A stretch of 64,000 nucleotides of DNA from Bacteroidales bacterium (GTDB lineage: Bacteria > Bacteroidota > Bacteroidia > Bacteroidales > Bacteroidaceae). The stretch spans positions 1 to 64,000 of the forward strand of contig SUXN01000009.1 of NCBI GenBank assembly GCA_015060965.1, in the 5' to 3' direction. The translations under genes and the position numbers were made by a program. Under the pieces are notes generated by a model that saw only the letters and a program-made list of their open reading frames with translations, was not told the DNA's origin and did not search any database. Position 1 is the stretch's first letter; each line of letters starts with the position of its first letter. This document shows, one piece after another, positions 9,901 to 17,509 of this stretch.

Positions 9901-9955
9901 GATTGCATCTCCCGGTTTCTACATTATTGGCGGTAAGAAAGTGTTTGTTGAGTGA
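3983..9955 (+). CDS. Secreted multidomain M60 (enhancin-like) metallopeptidase
   Basis: This 1990-aa exported protein starts with a signal peptide ending TAWAQ near residue 24. A ricin/beta-trefoil-like region lies at about 25-155. The M60 catalytic domain has HEIGH at 602-606 and Glu619 as probable third zinc ligand, giving HExxH-x12-E. Further trefoil-like segments lie near 989-1109 and 1646-1772, and two F5/8-type-C (discoidin) domains at about 1150-1311 and 1411-1572. The last 40 residues (YDLLGRKVG...GFYIIGGKKVF) resemble a type-A Por-secretion sorting tail. M60 enzymes of gut Bacteroidales cleave mucin-type O-glycoproteins; the carbohydrate-binding modules fit that role, but the substrate is an inference. 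A 55-aa peptide gene follows. Confidence 0.88.
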   Translation: MKRIFIYLMTTALFALYGTTAWAQLSSLENGKVYHFTCGGTTSVSLGASAVDDVAAVATDISDKAQQWLVTKNGNYYTLRNLANGYYLSGAGTSTGWALTAGSSDDTNLFELATVGGSYNAIRSKSHSSNGYAWMHKDAQNNIVGWENGAVNSQWTIAAVDISADELAANWKYIEEMQGVAGNLSSFQSALDNLFADKACTTLKKQFANVAAIEADADYKALPAVLQAMVKKVYTDDWTEDNVDSSKDGWDNDYARKFRVQMYEPYSVAGAITSFLRINAHANNDNPTGIYPHERGMVYVMVEGAIAEGASLRLVDAGVNNRIGNPLGAGVELKEGLNAVPYYVSGGHLYVCYNVSTYDASTGSFPYKLSDFSPLKIHIEGGAINGYYNACGDFRATSETEDLWGGVDNDADWNYYEERANLGVLPLLGHRQVLLFQLEDTDGNKGMRSLLTDYLSVPTVPYNRTKQWSDYGMGLDPNTGKINIMMEAWDRIMYSELATLGLVSRSQLDKMNSFYPRWKSDGTYAEIYNYGSATVNGVTTTYQEFCEGRDYSEYFNHHGVALGTTSGYMYGGWDHCGYHINTFGSIVSSIANEAGPTWGPAHEIGHQHQGVINLNGQTEVTNNFFSNVAVWYMGMGTSRYNGSEGNLEHVLAAFNTEGNDAYTNNIWALTHMYYRLWLYYHLAGNNTQFWPRLFELCRQKPIENGTSIDGGASLLRFYQHACDAAGEDLTEFFRAHGYLEVMDNRLVGDYTNATYNVTQEQIDVAVASVKAKNYPVNYAVLLINDGTAETTLQHDGATKRALWDGSASAELGSVNDFIDGTVSVGDYSAEVSSDGNVTMSGEGGVGFIILDSEGKIVSFCNKKTFKLSDEAAYLVATGNASVSVVASDNEVYEAEVDLTAVQGNLLQSLISKVEVLPMESEATYTHIGFYSAPASAPLRAALAQAKETAESGIGIATAYELLYNEYTALLAADPVNVKVQFNPSLTYTLKNYAYPLRTMTVSGSTVYANTGVDLSSAAAQWQFVPTATEGVYNVKNMDGDYCPAISASAAMTVTSDQSDAGTYILEDLGAGLWAISLIPSANNSSFHSASNDSYKVVGWNTGSDATRWYLTAVEADADAKAEAELLALVEKTGSLVNSLATFESEAAEDALPLQTAEGAPCYIWSNAPQSDSPVANLLDNSSSTFFHSNWQSSTAPVDGLDHHLTVELGTDNSLSTFKFYYQARTGAGLGDYPKTIKVQGSNNGTDYVDIVTVEPRDANGGVIQNGAEWTSDVIECGIRYSYLRFMVTATTTNKKTDGHIYFHMAEFKIYPASIYAILKDEYAEYEGVITTENVAAAWEEALLAKALLADGSTTNGEITECTASLQAKYDALYAEYMQVVDSEREKLQALVVATDELIDKVGEATVVAGGDVNLLGKLYAERPYEAGGTADSDYSSAENGYNLLDGNTGTHFHSDYNTATMIVPPFIRVDLGEGESVSRFSFNYTTRSNGNNCPRRIDVYGSNEADEAYQLIKSFTSSDIANPLPTDFASWDSGEVEATAAYRYFKFVVTESESSNNGGLFFVMSEFGFRKLASVSATVNEAYKESVSNELLIETRRTVDASMVLCGYAADGLATVVQLKAQQKQQQAAYDALNAAVNASVLPDPAKYYALRCNYQNRYVYVNETNMMQWNGEYDSSSSRAVWQFENVDEAQGIFRMKSLHTDGYLGTLSNNAQAALGADAAEVIISPSESFDGAVVFSVGDNALGLHAHGSNNRVIGYTNTAEANNYYLEEVSPEDIHFDVTMVATYSSVMLNYNAVVPAGVTAYIATGIDGGRVTLETVAEEGGVLPANTPVILYRQDEETLKRFVYTDEQAVSDTSASLLEGRLCVDYIECLDGYKYYKLLLVDGEAKMYHMYEEFDKDGTFGPNDIYKLTNDGGYIKCSANKIYMVLPVSEAGMSAFDVRVDGATGIVEVEDVTAGKAIYDLLGRKVGEIASPGFYIIGGKKVFVE

Positions 9956-9980
9956 AAATGTAAATGAAAATATAAATGAT

Positions 9981-10148
9981 ATGATTATGAAAAAGGATTA
10001 TATGCACCCGCAGGCAGAGGAAGTGAGCGTTGTCGCAGAGTCAATACTTGCGCTCAGTACAGGTAGTGGTCAACAAGGTAGCGAGACTCCTGAGGCTACA
10101 AATGACAGACGTGGCACTTGGGGCGATGTCTGGGGAAGTGAACGGTGA
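9981..10148 (+). CDS. 55-aa conserved-type small peptide
   Basis: The ORF begins MIMKKDYMHP (ATG at 9981, alternative ATG at 9987) only 25 bases after the M60 stop, and ends in GTWGDVWGSER. It has no hydrophobic signal. Its plan (MKK-aromatic-x-P start, small polar middle with LALSTGSG, basic NDRRGTW and acidic/aromatic end) recalls short peptides often seen after surface-protein genes in Prevotella-type genomes. The function is unknown, and that family link is from memory rather than a search. Its position suggests co-transcription with the peptidase. Confidence 0.55.
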   Translation: MIMKKDYMHPQAEEVSVVAESILALSTGSGQQGSETPEATNDRRGTWGDVWGSER

Positions 10149-10202
10149 GCGTTTAACGTTTAACGATTGATGGATGTGGGCCTTGGTTTTATGAGGCTTG
10201 TT

Positions 10203-10261
10203 ATACAACAGACGCGGCAGGGAGTTCCCTGCCGCGTCTGTTGTATGTGTGTGTCTTTTTT
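10203..10261. terminator. Strong bidirectional terminator between the peptide gene and nuoN
   Basis: A perfect 21-bp inverted repeat, 10203-10223 with 10226-10246, has a 2-base centre and is followed by a T-rich run at 10255-10261. It lies between convergent genes, so it can serve both strands. Confidence 0.85.
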
Positions 10262-11684
10262 ACAGTCCGAAAGCAATCTTGTCTATGCCGGAATAAATGA
10301 AACTGCATATACCGCACAGGATGATTCCTGCAACGCATATCGTAAGGCTGGCACGTGTGTAAGGGTCGCTCTTTATGCAAGGAAGTTCCTTCATACTCTC
10401 TTTCATATACATAGCCTTTACTATCAGCAGATAGTAGTAGAGTGAGATGACGGTGTTCAACAGGGCCAGGAATACGAGGACCTTGAAGCCTGAACCGAAA
10501 GCACTCATGAAGACGAAGAATTTGCTGAAGAATCCTGCAAACGGTGGTATACCGGCCAATGAGAAAAGTGCAAGGGTCATGACAAGGGCAAGCTTGGGGT
10601 TGCTCTTGTAGAGCCCGTTGCATGTTTCACGCTTGACGGTATCTCCTGTCTGCCATTCAATGGTCTCGATGATTGCGAATACAGCCATATTGGCAACTAT
10701 GTAAACAATGACGTAGAACACCATAGCAGTCATTCCACCGGCATTACCGCCAATGACGGCCAGCATAATGTATCCGGCCTGTGAGATACTGCTGAAAGCC
10801 ATGAAACGCTTGAGAACACTCTGCTTCAGAGCCATTAGGTTAGCAACTGTAATGCTGGCAAGTGAGGTGATGTAGATGATAGTCTGCCACTGCTCCATCA
10901 TTGAACCGAATACTTTTACAAGCACAATGAACAGGGTGAAGACAGCTGCGCCTTTGGAAATTACCGACAGGTAAGCCGTTACCGATGTGGGGGCTCCCTG
11001 GTAGCTGTCGGCTGTCCACATATGGAACGGGACAAGGGAGATCTTGAAGCCCATACCTGTGAAGAACAGCACAAGGGCGAATACCTGCATAGGTGTACCC
11101 GCCAACAGGTTGCCCATGTCTGCAAAATAGAGCGTGCCGGTAGTACCGTATAGGAACGATACACCGTAGAGCATCATTGCCGACGAGAACATCGATGTGA
11201 GGATATACTTTATTCCGGCTTCGGCCGAGTTGTGGCTGTACTTGTCGAATGCCACAAGGCAGGCCAGCGGCAACGATGCCAGCTCAATACCCACGAACAA
11301 CAGCAGGAAGTGGCGCGCACTTATCATGAAGTACATTCCCAACAGCGTGCTGAGCAAAAGGATATAGAACTCTCCCTGCTTGTAGAAGGTTGTGGAACTT
11401 GTGAGCCATCTGTTTGCCTGGAGAATGACAAGCATGCTTCCGAAGGCGAGTATGGCCTTCATGAAAACAATGATGGAATTGCTCTCATACATTCCGCCGA
11501 ACAGCGTGAAAGAACTCCTGTCGCTCAGTGTGAGTACAACAAGTACAAGTGTCGATATGCACACCAACGGGTGGAACATACGGCGGTAGTGTCCTGTAGA
11601 TATCAGGTCGTACAGGAATATCACGAGGTATATGCATAGCAGGCTCACCTCGGGCCGCATCGCAAAAAATTGGATATAATTCAT
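10260..11684 (-). CDS. nuoN: NADH-quinone oxidoreductase subunit N
   Basis: The 474-aa polytopic protein is an antiporter-like proton-pumping subunit of complex I, with about 14 hydrophobic segments. Conserved signatures are the helix with PFHMWTADSYQGAPTS and later charged residues within membrane helices (ISKGAA, KQSVLKRFMAFSSISQAGY). The length is normal. It is the last gene of the nuo operon, 21 bases after nuoM, and is followed by the bidirectional hairpin. It acts in the inner membrane. Confidence 0.95.
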   Translation of the reverse strand: MNYIQFFAMRPEVSLLCIYLVIFLYDLISTGHYRRMFHPLVCISTLVLVVLTLSDRSSFTLFGGMYESNSIIVFMKAILAFGSMLVILQANRWLTSSTTFYKQGEFYILLLSTLLGMYFMISARHFLLLFVGIELASLPLACLVAFDKYSHNSAEAGIKYILTSMFSSAMMLYGVSFLYGTTGTLYFADMGNLLAGTPMQVFALVLFFTGMGFKISLVPFHMWTADSYQGAPTSVTAYLSVISKGAAVFTLFIVLVKVFGSMMEQWQTIIYITSLASITVANLMALKQSVLKRFMAFSSISQAGYIMLAVIGGNAGGMTAMVFYVIVYIVANMAVFAIIETIEWQTGDTVKRETCNGLYKSNPKLALVMTLALFSLAGIPPFAGFFSKFFVFMSAFGSGFKVLVFLALLNTVISLYYYLLIVKAMYMKESMKELPCIKSDPYTRASLTICVAGIILCGICSFIYSGIDKIAFGL

Positions 11685-11705
11685 ATATAAATACTGTAAC
11701 CGTTA

Positions 11706-13190
11706 TTAATGTATGTTTGCAAGCACGTCGCCCACGCCGCTGCCTACAAGGTTGCTTATCCACATCGGTGCAACGCCGATGGCTATCACGCAGATGACAA
11801 GGCAGATGACAGTGAAACGCTCGTCCCAAGTGGCGTCACTGAGTTTCTTGTGCTCTTCATTCTCGGGTTCACCGTAAAGTATACGGCCCACAACGCGCAG
11901 AATGTATACGGCTGTGATTACAATACTTGTGCAGGCGATGATTGTCACTACACGGTGGAACATGTCGTTCACCTCAAATGCACCCACAAAGATTGTCATC
12001 TCCGCAACGAATCCGCTGAATCCTGGCAAACCGAGATTTGCGAGTCCGGCAATGACGTATCCTACAGCGAGGAACGGCATGATCTTCATGAGTCCGCGCA
12101 TCTGGCGTATGTCGCGTGTATGTGTGCGGCCGTAGATCATACCGATGAGCGCGAAGAACAGTGCTGTCATCAATCCGTGTGAAAGCATCTGCAATATCGC
12201 ACCTGTGCAGGCGCTCTTTGTCATCATCAGGATTGCGAAAAGTACGAGTCCGCAGTGTGATACCGATGAGTATGCGTTAATGTACTTGAGGTCGGTCTGG
12301 CTTATGGCGCTCAAGGCTCCGTAGACAACACTCACGGTTGTAAGTATGATGAATATCCAGGCGAGGTCCTCGGCAGCCTGTGGCAACAGGTACATGGCGA
12401 TGCGGAAACAGCCGTAGCCTCCCAGCTTCATCAACACTCCTGCATGGAGCATTGATACCGATGTGGGCGCGCAGGCGTGTCCGTCGGGGCTCCATGTATG
12501 GAACGGGAAGAGTGCTCCAAGAACACCGAAACCGATGAACGTGAGCGGGAAGAAGATGTATTGTGTCTCGACAGGGATGCAGTCGAGTGCTGCAATCTCG
12601 TGTATGTTCATTGTTGTGGCACCGCTGCCGAAATATATGCCGAGTATACCCATCAGCAGGAACGCGGAGCCTCCCATTAGCATCAGTGTCAGCTTCATTG
12701 CAGAGTACTCTTTCCTGCCGCTGCCCCATACACCGATGAGCAGGTACATGGGGATGAGCGCTGTCTCATAGAACATGAACATTGTGAAGAGGTCTGTTGA
12801 GATGAAGAAACCGTATACTCCCAAAGAGAGCAGTGTGAACCAAAGGAAGAACTCCTTTGTCATCGGTTTCAGCCTCCATGATGCGAATGTTCCGGTGAAT
12901 ACTATTATAGAAGAGAGCAACAGCATTGCTACCGATATTCCGTCTACACCTATTGAAAGGCAGATATTCAGCGGCTCATACCAGCTCCAGGAGTCGCAGT
13001 AGAGCATGATGTCGCTGTTTCCGCCGTTGCGCTGGGCAATAAAGTCCACTGTAAGATAAACCGACAACACAAGCAGTGCCGTTGAACCGGCTACCATTGT
13101 CGCACGCACCTGGTTGAGGCTGCGGCTACCCCATAATGCAAGCAGCATCGCAAGGGGGATAATAACAAATAAAAGCAATATATTCATCAT
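11706..13190 (-). CDS. nuoM: NADH-quinone oxidoreductase subunit M
   Basis: The 494-aa antiporter-like complex I subunit carries the family signatures FYETALIPMYLLIGVWG (with the membrane Glu), PFHTWSPDGHACAPTSVSML and the Lys-bearing LMKLGGYG helix. The start ATG is doubled (MMNILL) and is preceded by a clear GGAG ribosome-binding site in the short gap after nuoL. It pumps protons in the membrane arm. The length is typical. Confidence 0.95.
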   Translation of the reverse strand: MMNILLLFVIIPLAMLLALWGSRSLNQVRATMVAGSTALLVLSVYLTVDFIAQRNGGNSDIMLYCDSWSWYEPLNICLSIGVDGISVAMLLLSSIIVFTGTFASWRLKPMTKEFFLWFTLLSLGVYGFFISTDLFTMFMFYETALIPMYLLIGVWGSGRKEYSAMKLTLMLMGGSAFLLMGILGIYFGSGATTMNIHEIAALDCIPVETQYIFFPLTFIGFGVLGALFPFHTWSPDGHACAPTSVSMLHAGVLMKLGGYGCFRIAMYLLPQAAEDLAWIFIILTTVSVVYGALSAISQTDLKYINAYSSVSHCGLVLFAILMMTKSACTGAILQMLSHGLMTALFFALIGMIYGRTHTRDIRQMRGLMKIMPFLAVGYVIAGLANLGLPGFSGFVAEMTIFVGAFEVNDMFHRVVTIIACTSIVITAVYILRVVGRILYGEPENEEHKKLSDATWDERFTVICLVICVIAIGVAPMWISNLVGSGVGDVLANIH

Positions 13191-13206
13191 TTATTCTCCT
13201 TTCATC

Positions 13207-15135
13207 TTAATTGAAGTATAGCAAGAACAGCAGTATCATAAGCGCACCGCTCAGGAAGTAGATACAATAGGACTGTACGTTTCCGCTCTGCAACGGGCGG
13301 ATGAAAGCACCGGCCCACTGTGTGCCCTTTGCGATGAGGTCGAGTGAACCGTCGATGACATGACGGTCGAACCATGCGATAGGGCGGCTTATGCTGTTGA
13401 ATATTATTCTCTTTGTAACGAACAGCCATGCCTCGTCCATGTAGAAACGGTGGTAGGCCGCTCTGATGGGCTCACGCAGCACTACATTGACAATTCGTGT
13501 TATACGGCTGTTTGCCCTTATGTACATTATTGTGGCAACGACAATGCTTGAAACGGCAAGCATGATGCTTGTTGTCGCCACCTCGGTGTCAAGGTGTATC
13601 GTGTATGCCTCACCGTTGCTGCTTATGAACTCTCCGAATGGGATGAAGCCGGCAACGCAGGTTGCAGCAGCAAGTATTATGAGCGGAAGGGTCATTGTCC
13701 AGGGCGCTTCGTGCGGCTTGTGCGGCTCATGCGCTGTAGCACCGGCCTTGTATTGTGCCAACTGCTCCTCGTAGTGGCTTTTGCCCCAGAAGATGAGGTA
13801 GTAGAGACGGAACATGTAGAATGCTGTCATTGCAGCGATGGCGCTCATGAAAAGTCCCATAGGTGCCGAGAAACTGTAACATGCCGCCAGAATCTCGTCC
13901 TTGCTGAAGAATCCGCTGAACGGCGGTATTCCTGCTATGGCAAGACAGGCGATGAGGAATGTTATATGGGTTATAGGCATATACTTGCGCAGGCCGCCCA
14001 TGTGGCTCTTCTCGTTGCTGTGTACGGCATGTATGATGGCTCCGGCGCCAAGGAAAAGCAGTCCCTTGAAAATTGCGTGCGTGAAGAGGTGGAACATTGA
14101 TGCCATGTAGCCGAGGCCGCCTTCATGCGGGTCGGTACTTGTGCATACACCCAAAGCGACCATCATGAATGCAATCTGCGATATCGTGGAGAATGCGAGC
14201 ACGCGTTTGATGTCTGTCTGCACGCAGGCAACTACAGCAGCGTAAAGCGCGGTGAAAGCGCCGACGTATGCGATGATGTGCAGCATATCGGGAGCATAGC
14301 CGACGAAAAGCGGGAACATACGTGCCACAAGGAACACTCCGGCAACAACCATTGTGGCAGCGTGTATGAGTGCCGATACAGGCGTCGGGCCCTCCATTGC
14401 ATCGGGCAGCCATATGTGCAACGGGAACATGGCGCTCTTTCCTGCACCGCCTATGAACATCAGTATAAGTGCTGTGGGCAACACACCGCCGGCTGTCGCA
14501 AGTGCCGCCTCGTCCGGGGTGAAAGAGAATGTGCCCATGTAGTACCCGTACACGAGTATTCCTATGAGGAAGAAGAGGTCGGCAAAACGTGTTACAATGA
14601 AGGCCTTCTTGGATGCCGCAATGGCCGCCGGCTTGGTGTAGTAGAAGCCTATGAGCAGGTACGATGAAACACCTACAAGCTCCCAGAAGATGTACATCTG
14701 GAAAATGTTCGTTGCAACGACGAGTCCTAACATTGAGAATGTGAAGAGCGAAAGGAACGCGTAATAGCGCTGGAAACCGCGCTCACCTTCCATGTAGCCC
14801 AGTGAGTAGATATGTACCATAAGGCTTATGGTGGTAATCACCACAAGCATCATTGCCGAGATGGGGCTGATGAGTATACCCATATCGATGCTCAATGTCT
14901 CGTTGATAGGCAACCAGGTGAAGTTGTACGGCATGACTTCTGCAAAGATACCCTCGGCATCACGCCCTGCAGTAAAGTAACCTATGGTTACGGTGTATGC
15001 AAGCACGGTGGCGGCAAGCAGCGACAGGGTACCGATGGTGCCGGCAACCTTGTGCGGCATCTTGTTGCCTGCAAGTGCGAGTAATATGAAACTCAACAGC
15101 GGCAGTGCCAATATGTATATTGAATGTTCCATCAT
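13207..15135 (-). CDS. nuoL: NADH-quinone oxidoreductase subunit L
   Basis: The 642-aa product is the largest antiporter-like subunit. It has the core motifs (FWELVGVSSYLLIGFYY, PLHIWLPDAMEGPTPVSALIHAATMV), a hydrophilic loop rich in His, Lys and Pro near residues 465-485, and C-terminal hydrophobic segments corresponding to the lateral helix and its anchor. The gap to nuoK is one base. The membrane-arm role in proton translocation is established for the family. Confidence 0.95.
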   Translation of the reverse strand: MMEHSIYILALPLLSFILLALAGNKMPHKVAGTIGTLSLLAATVLAYTVTIGYFTAGRDAEGIFAEVMPYNFTWLPINETLSIDMGILISPISAMMLVVITTISLMVHIYSLGYMEGERGFQRYYAFLSLFTFSMLGLVVATNIFQMYIFWELVGVSSYLLIGFYYTKPAAIAASKKAFIVTRFADLFFLIGILVYGYYMGTFSFTPDEAALATAGGVLPTALILMFIGGAGKSAMFPLHIWLPDAMEGPTPVSALIHAATMVVAGVFLVARMFPLFVGYAPDMLHIIAYVGAFTALYAAVVACVQTDIKRVLAFSTISQIAFMMVALGVCTSTDPHEGGLGYMASMFHLFTHAIFKGLLFLGAGAIIHAVHSNEKSHMGGLRKYMPITHITFLIACLAIAGIPPFSGFFSKDEILAACYSFSAPMGLFMSAIAAMTAFYMFRLYYLIFWGKSHYEEQLAQYKAGATAHEPHKPHEAPWTMTLPLIILAAATCVAGFIPFGEFISSNGEAYTIHLDTEVATTSIMLAVSSIVVATIMYIRANSRITRIVNVVLREPIRAAYHRFYMDEAWLFVTKRIIFNSISRPIAWFDRHVIDGSLDLIAKGTQWAGAFIRPLQSGNVQSYCIYFLSGALMILLFLLYFN

Positions 15136-15136
15136 T

Positions 15137-15448
15137 TTAGTGCTTTAAGTTAGTCAACCGTTTGATATGTATTGAGTGGAAGTTGCGGTATACATTGATG
15201 ATGATGGCAATTGCCACCGCTGTCTCTGCCGCTGCGATACCGATACCGAAGAGCGAGAATATATATCCCTCGAGGTGCTCGGGGTGGCAGTATGCGTTGA
15301 ATACGGCAAAATTGATGTCAACCGCATTGAGCATAAGCTCCGTACATATGAGCAATGATACCAGGTTACGGCGTGTGAAGAAACCGAATACTCCCACAAA
15401 GAAGAGTACAGCCGAAAGAATCAGCATATATTGTGCAGGTATTGTCAT
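15137..15448 (-). CDS. nuoK: NADH-quinone oxidoreductase subunit K
   Basis: The 103-aa protein has three membrane helices. Helix 2 carries the conserved Glu of the family (CTELMLNAVDINF) and helix 3 the second (GIAAAETAVAIAI). These glutamates belong to the proton path of the membrane arm. It lies 5 bases after nuoJ and 1 base before nuoL. Confidence 0.95.
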   Translation of the reverse strand: MTIPAQYMLILSAVLFFVGVFGFFTRRNLVSLLICTELMLNAVDINFAVFNAYCHPEHLEGYIFSLFGIGIAAAETAVAIAIIINVYRNFHSIHIKRLTNLKH

Positions 15449-15453
15449 GGCTT

Positions 15454-15957
15454 TTACTTTTTACGTGCAATGAGTATGGCTCCCACAGTGCAGGCAAGCA
15501 GCAATACGCTCATCACCTCGAACGGGAGTATGTAATTGTATTTCTCTGTACCCATCAGCGCCAGTCCGAGCTCGCGCATCGCAACGCCGTCTGCATTGAC
15601 GGTGCCCTGTGCGAACTGGGTGGTATTGACAAGGTATATGGTTATAATCATTCCGGTCATTGCCGTTACTGTTCCGGCAAGGTATCGCCGCATTGAAGTC
15701 TGTGTCACGTCGACGCTGCCTTTACCGAGCAACAGGACAACAAAGATGAGCAACACTACAATACCGCCTGCATACACGGTAATCTGTACTGCACCCAGGA
15801 ATGTGTAGTGGAGCATGAAATAGAGGCCGGCTGTACCGAACAGCACGAACAGCAGCAGGGTGGTGGCACGCATGATCTTGCTCGATGTCACTGCAAAGAG
15901 CGCTGCGATTACCATCATGAAGGCAAGCCCCGAGAAAATAATCAGGTTGATACTCAT
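15454..15957 (-). CDS. nuoJ: NADH-quinone oxidoreductase subunit J
   Basis: The 167-aa membrane protein has five predicted helices. It includes the family segment with Tyr and Gly in helix 3 (ITVYAGGIVVLLIFVVLLLG), which forms the pi-bulge region that couples redox chemistry to the membrane arm in known structures. It is positioned between nuoI and nuoK as usual. Confidence 0.93.
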   Translation of the reverse strand: MSINLIIFSGLAFMMVIAALFAVTSSKIMRATTLLLFVLFGTAGLYFMLHYTFLGAVQITVYAGGIVVLLIFVVLLLGKGSVDVTQTSMRRYLAGTVTAMTGMIITIYLVNTTQFAQGTVNADGVAMRELGLALMGTEKYNYILPFEVMSVLLLACTVGAILIARKK

Positions 15958-15963
15958 ATCCTT

Positions 15964-16410
15964 TTATCTGTTAAGTTTCAAAACTAGTTTCTTGCGGTCG
16001 AAGACTGCATTCTCGAACTCATTGCTGAACTCGATTGCATTCTTCGGACATACATTCACACACAGCTGGCAGAACATACATGCTCCGAGGTCGTAATTGT
16101 ATTCTACAAGCATCTTCTTGCTTTTGCCGGTCTCCTCGTCTGTGACAGTCTTTGTCGTTATTCTGATTGTGCCGTTGGGGCAGGTCTGTTGGCAAAGTCC
16201 GCAGGCAATGCACTTGTTGTTGCCGTCGGCATCGTGTGGCATTACAAGGCGCGCCCTATGACGTTCAGAGATATGCTGTGTCTTCCTGTTTTCGGGGTAC
16301 TGCTCTGTCACCTTGCGTGTGAAGAACTCCTTGAGTGTCACTTTCAAGCCTGTTGACAGGGACTTCACTGTATACCAGACAGCTCCTATATATGTATCTT
16401 CAAATTTCAT
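15964..16410 (-). CDS. nuoI: NADH-quinone oxidoreductase subunit I (2x[4Fe-4S])
   Basis: The 148-aa peripheral subunit has two ferredoxin-type motifs: Cys67, Cys70, Cys73, Cys77 (CIACGLCQQTCP) and Cys111, Cys114, Cys117, Cys121 (CMFCQLCVNVCP). These hold clusters N6a and N6b, which pass electrons towards N2 in NuoB. All eight ligands are present. In this operon it is the outermost cluster subunit, because NuoG, E and F are absent. Confidence 0.95.
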   Translation of the reverse strand: MKFEDTYIGAVWYTVKSLSTGLKVTLKEFFTRKVTEQYPENRKTQHISERHRARLVMPHDADGNNKCIACGLCQQTCPNGTIRITTKTVTDEETGKSKKMLVEYNYDLGACMFCQLCVNVCPKNAIEFSNEFENAVFDRKKLVLKLNR

Positions 16411-16421
16411 GTCATACTATT

Positions 16422-17498
16422 TTAAAAGGTCCAACCCATTACCACGCAGATTGTCATTATCAGCAGGTTCAGAAGTCCTATGGGAACAAGGTATTTCCAC
16501 TCCAGTACAAGCACCTGGTCAATGCGCAGGCGGGGGAATGTCCATCTTATCCACATAAGTACCCATACCACGAACAGTGTCTTGCCGATGAACCACACAC
16601 AGCCCGGAATGTAGCACATTATGTGGTTGAATGTGTCGAGCCCTGATATGTAGAACGGTGCCCAGCCTCCAAGGAATATCGTAGATGCTATTCCTGCGAT
16701 GATGAACATGTTCATGAACTCTGCAACATAGAAAAGACCGAAGCCCATACCCGAATACTCGGTGTGGAATCCTGCCGTCAGCTCCGACTCGGCCTCGGGA
16801 AGGTCGAACGGTGCACGGTTGGTCTCGGCGTTACCTGCAATGATGTATATGATGAATGCAATGATTGCCGGAATGTGCCCGCGGAAGATGAACCAGCCCT
16901 TGGTCTGTATCTCTGTAAGCTCGCTTATCTGCATTGTACCGCTCAATACCACAAGTGTGAGGATGCTGAGGCCCATGGAGAGCTCGTAGCTGATCATCTG
17001 TCCACCGCTTCGCATGGCGCCTATCATGGAGAACTTGTTGTTGCTGCTCCATCCTGCCAGCAGAATACCGAGGATTCCGAACGATGAGGCTGCCATGATG
17101 AAGAATATACCTATGTTGAAATCGAGTACCTGAAGTCCGCGTGCGAACGGCAGGCAACTGAATGTGATAAGCGAACTCATCACGACAAGGAACGGCGCAA
17201 GGTTGTAGAGGATGCGGTCGGAGTTCTTTATCTCGATGATCTCCTTGATAAGCATCTTGAATACGTCCGAGAATACCTGCAACAAACCCCATTTGCCCAC
17301 TCGGGTGGGGCCCAGGCGGCACTGGAACGATGCGCACACCTTACGCTCCATGTAAATCATCAGTATGGCAAACGACAAGTACGCCACCAAGGCGCACACC
17401 GCAGCCAGGATGCACTCCACCACAATTGCCAGCTGATGGGGCATTACCGACTCTAAAAAACTGTCGATAGCTGTGACTATTGTATTGAAATCTATCAT
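16422..17498 (-). CDS. nuoH: NADH-quinone oxidoreductase subunit H
   Basis: The 358-aa membrane protein anchors the peripheral arm and forms part of the quinone pocket. Family signatures are RLGPTRVGKWGLLQVFSD near residue 62 and the acidic loop ETNRAPFDLPEAESELTAGFHTEYSG near 224-249. Eight or nine hydrophobic helices are visible. It lies between nuoCD and nuoI, with 11-base gaps on both sides. Confidence 0.95.
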   Translation of the reverse strand: MIDFNTIVTAIDSFLESVMPHQLAIVVECILAAVCALVAYLSFAILMIYMERKVCASFQCRLGPTRVGKWGLLQVFSDVFKMLIKEIIEIKNSDRILYNLAPFLVVMSSLITFSCLPFARGLQVLDFNIGIFFIMAASSFGILGILLAGWSSNNKFSMIGAMRSGGQMISYELSMGLSILTLVVLSGTMQISELTEIQTKGWFIFRGHIPAIIAFIIYIIAGNAETNRAPFDLPEAESELTAGFHTEYSGMGFGLFYVAEFMNMFIIAGIASTIFLGGWAPFYISGLDTFNHIMCYIPGCVWFIGKTLFVVWVLMWIRWTFPRLRIDQVLVLEWKYLVPIGLLNLLIMTICVVMGWTF

Positions 17499-17509
17499 CT
17501 TTTCTCTTT

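Noticed and set aside
10620-10640. parS-like TGTTTCAC motif
   Set aside because: Only one half-site exists, inside nuoN, far from parAB.
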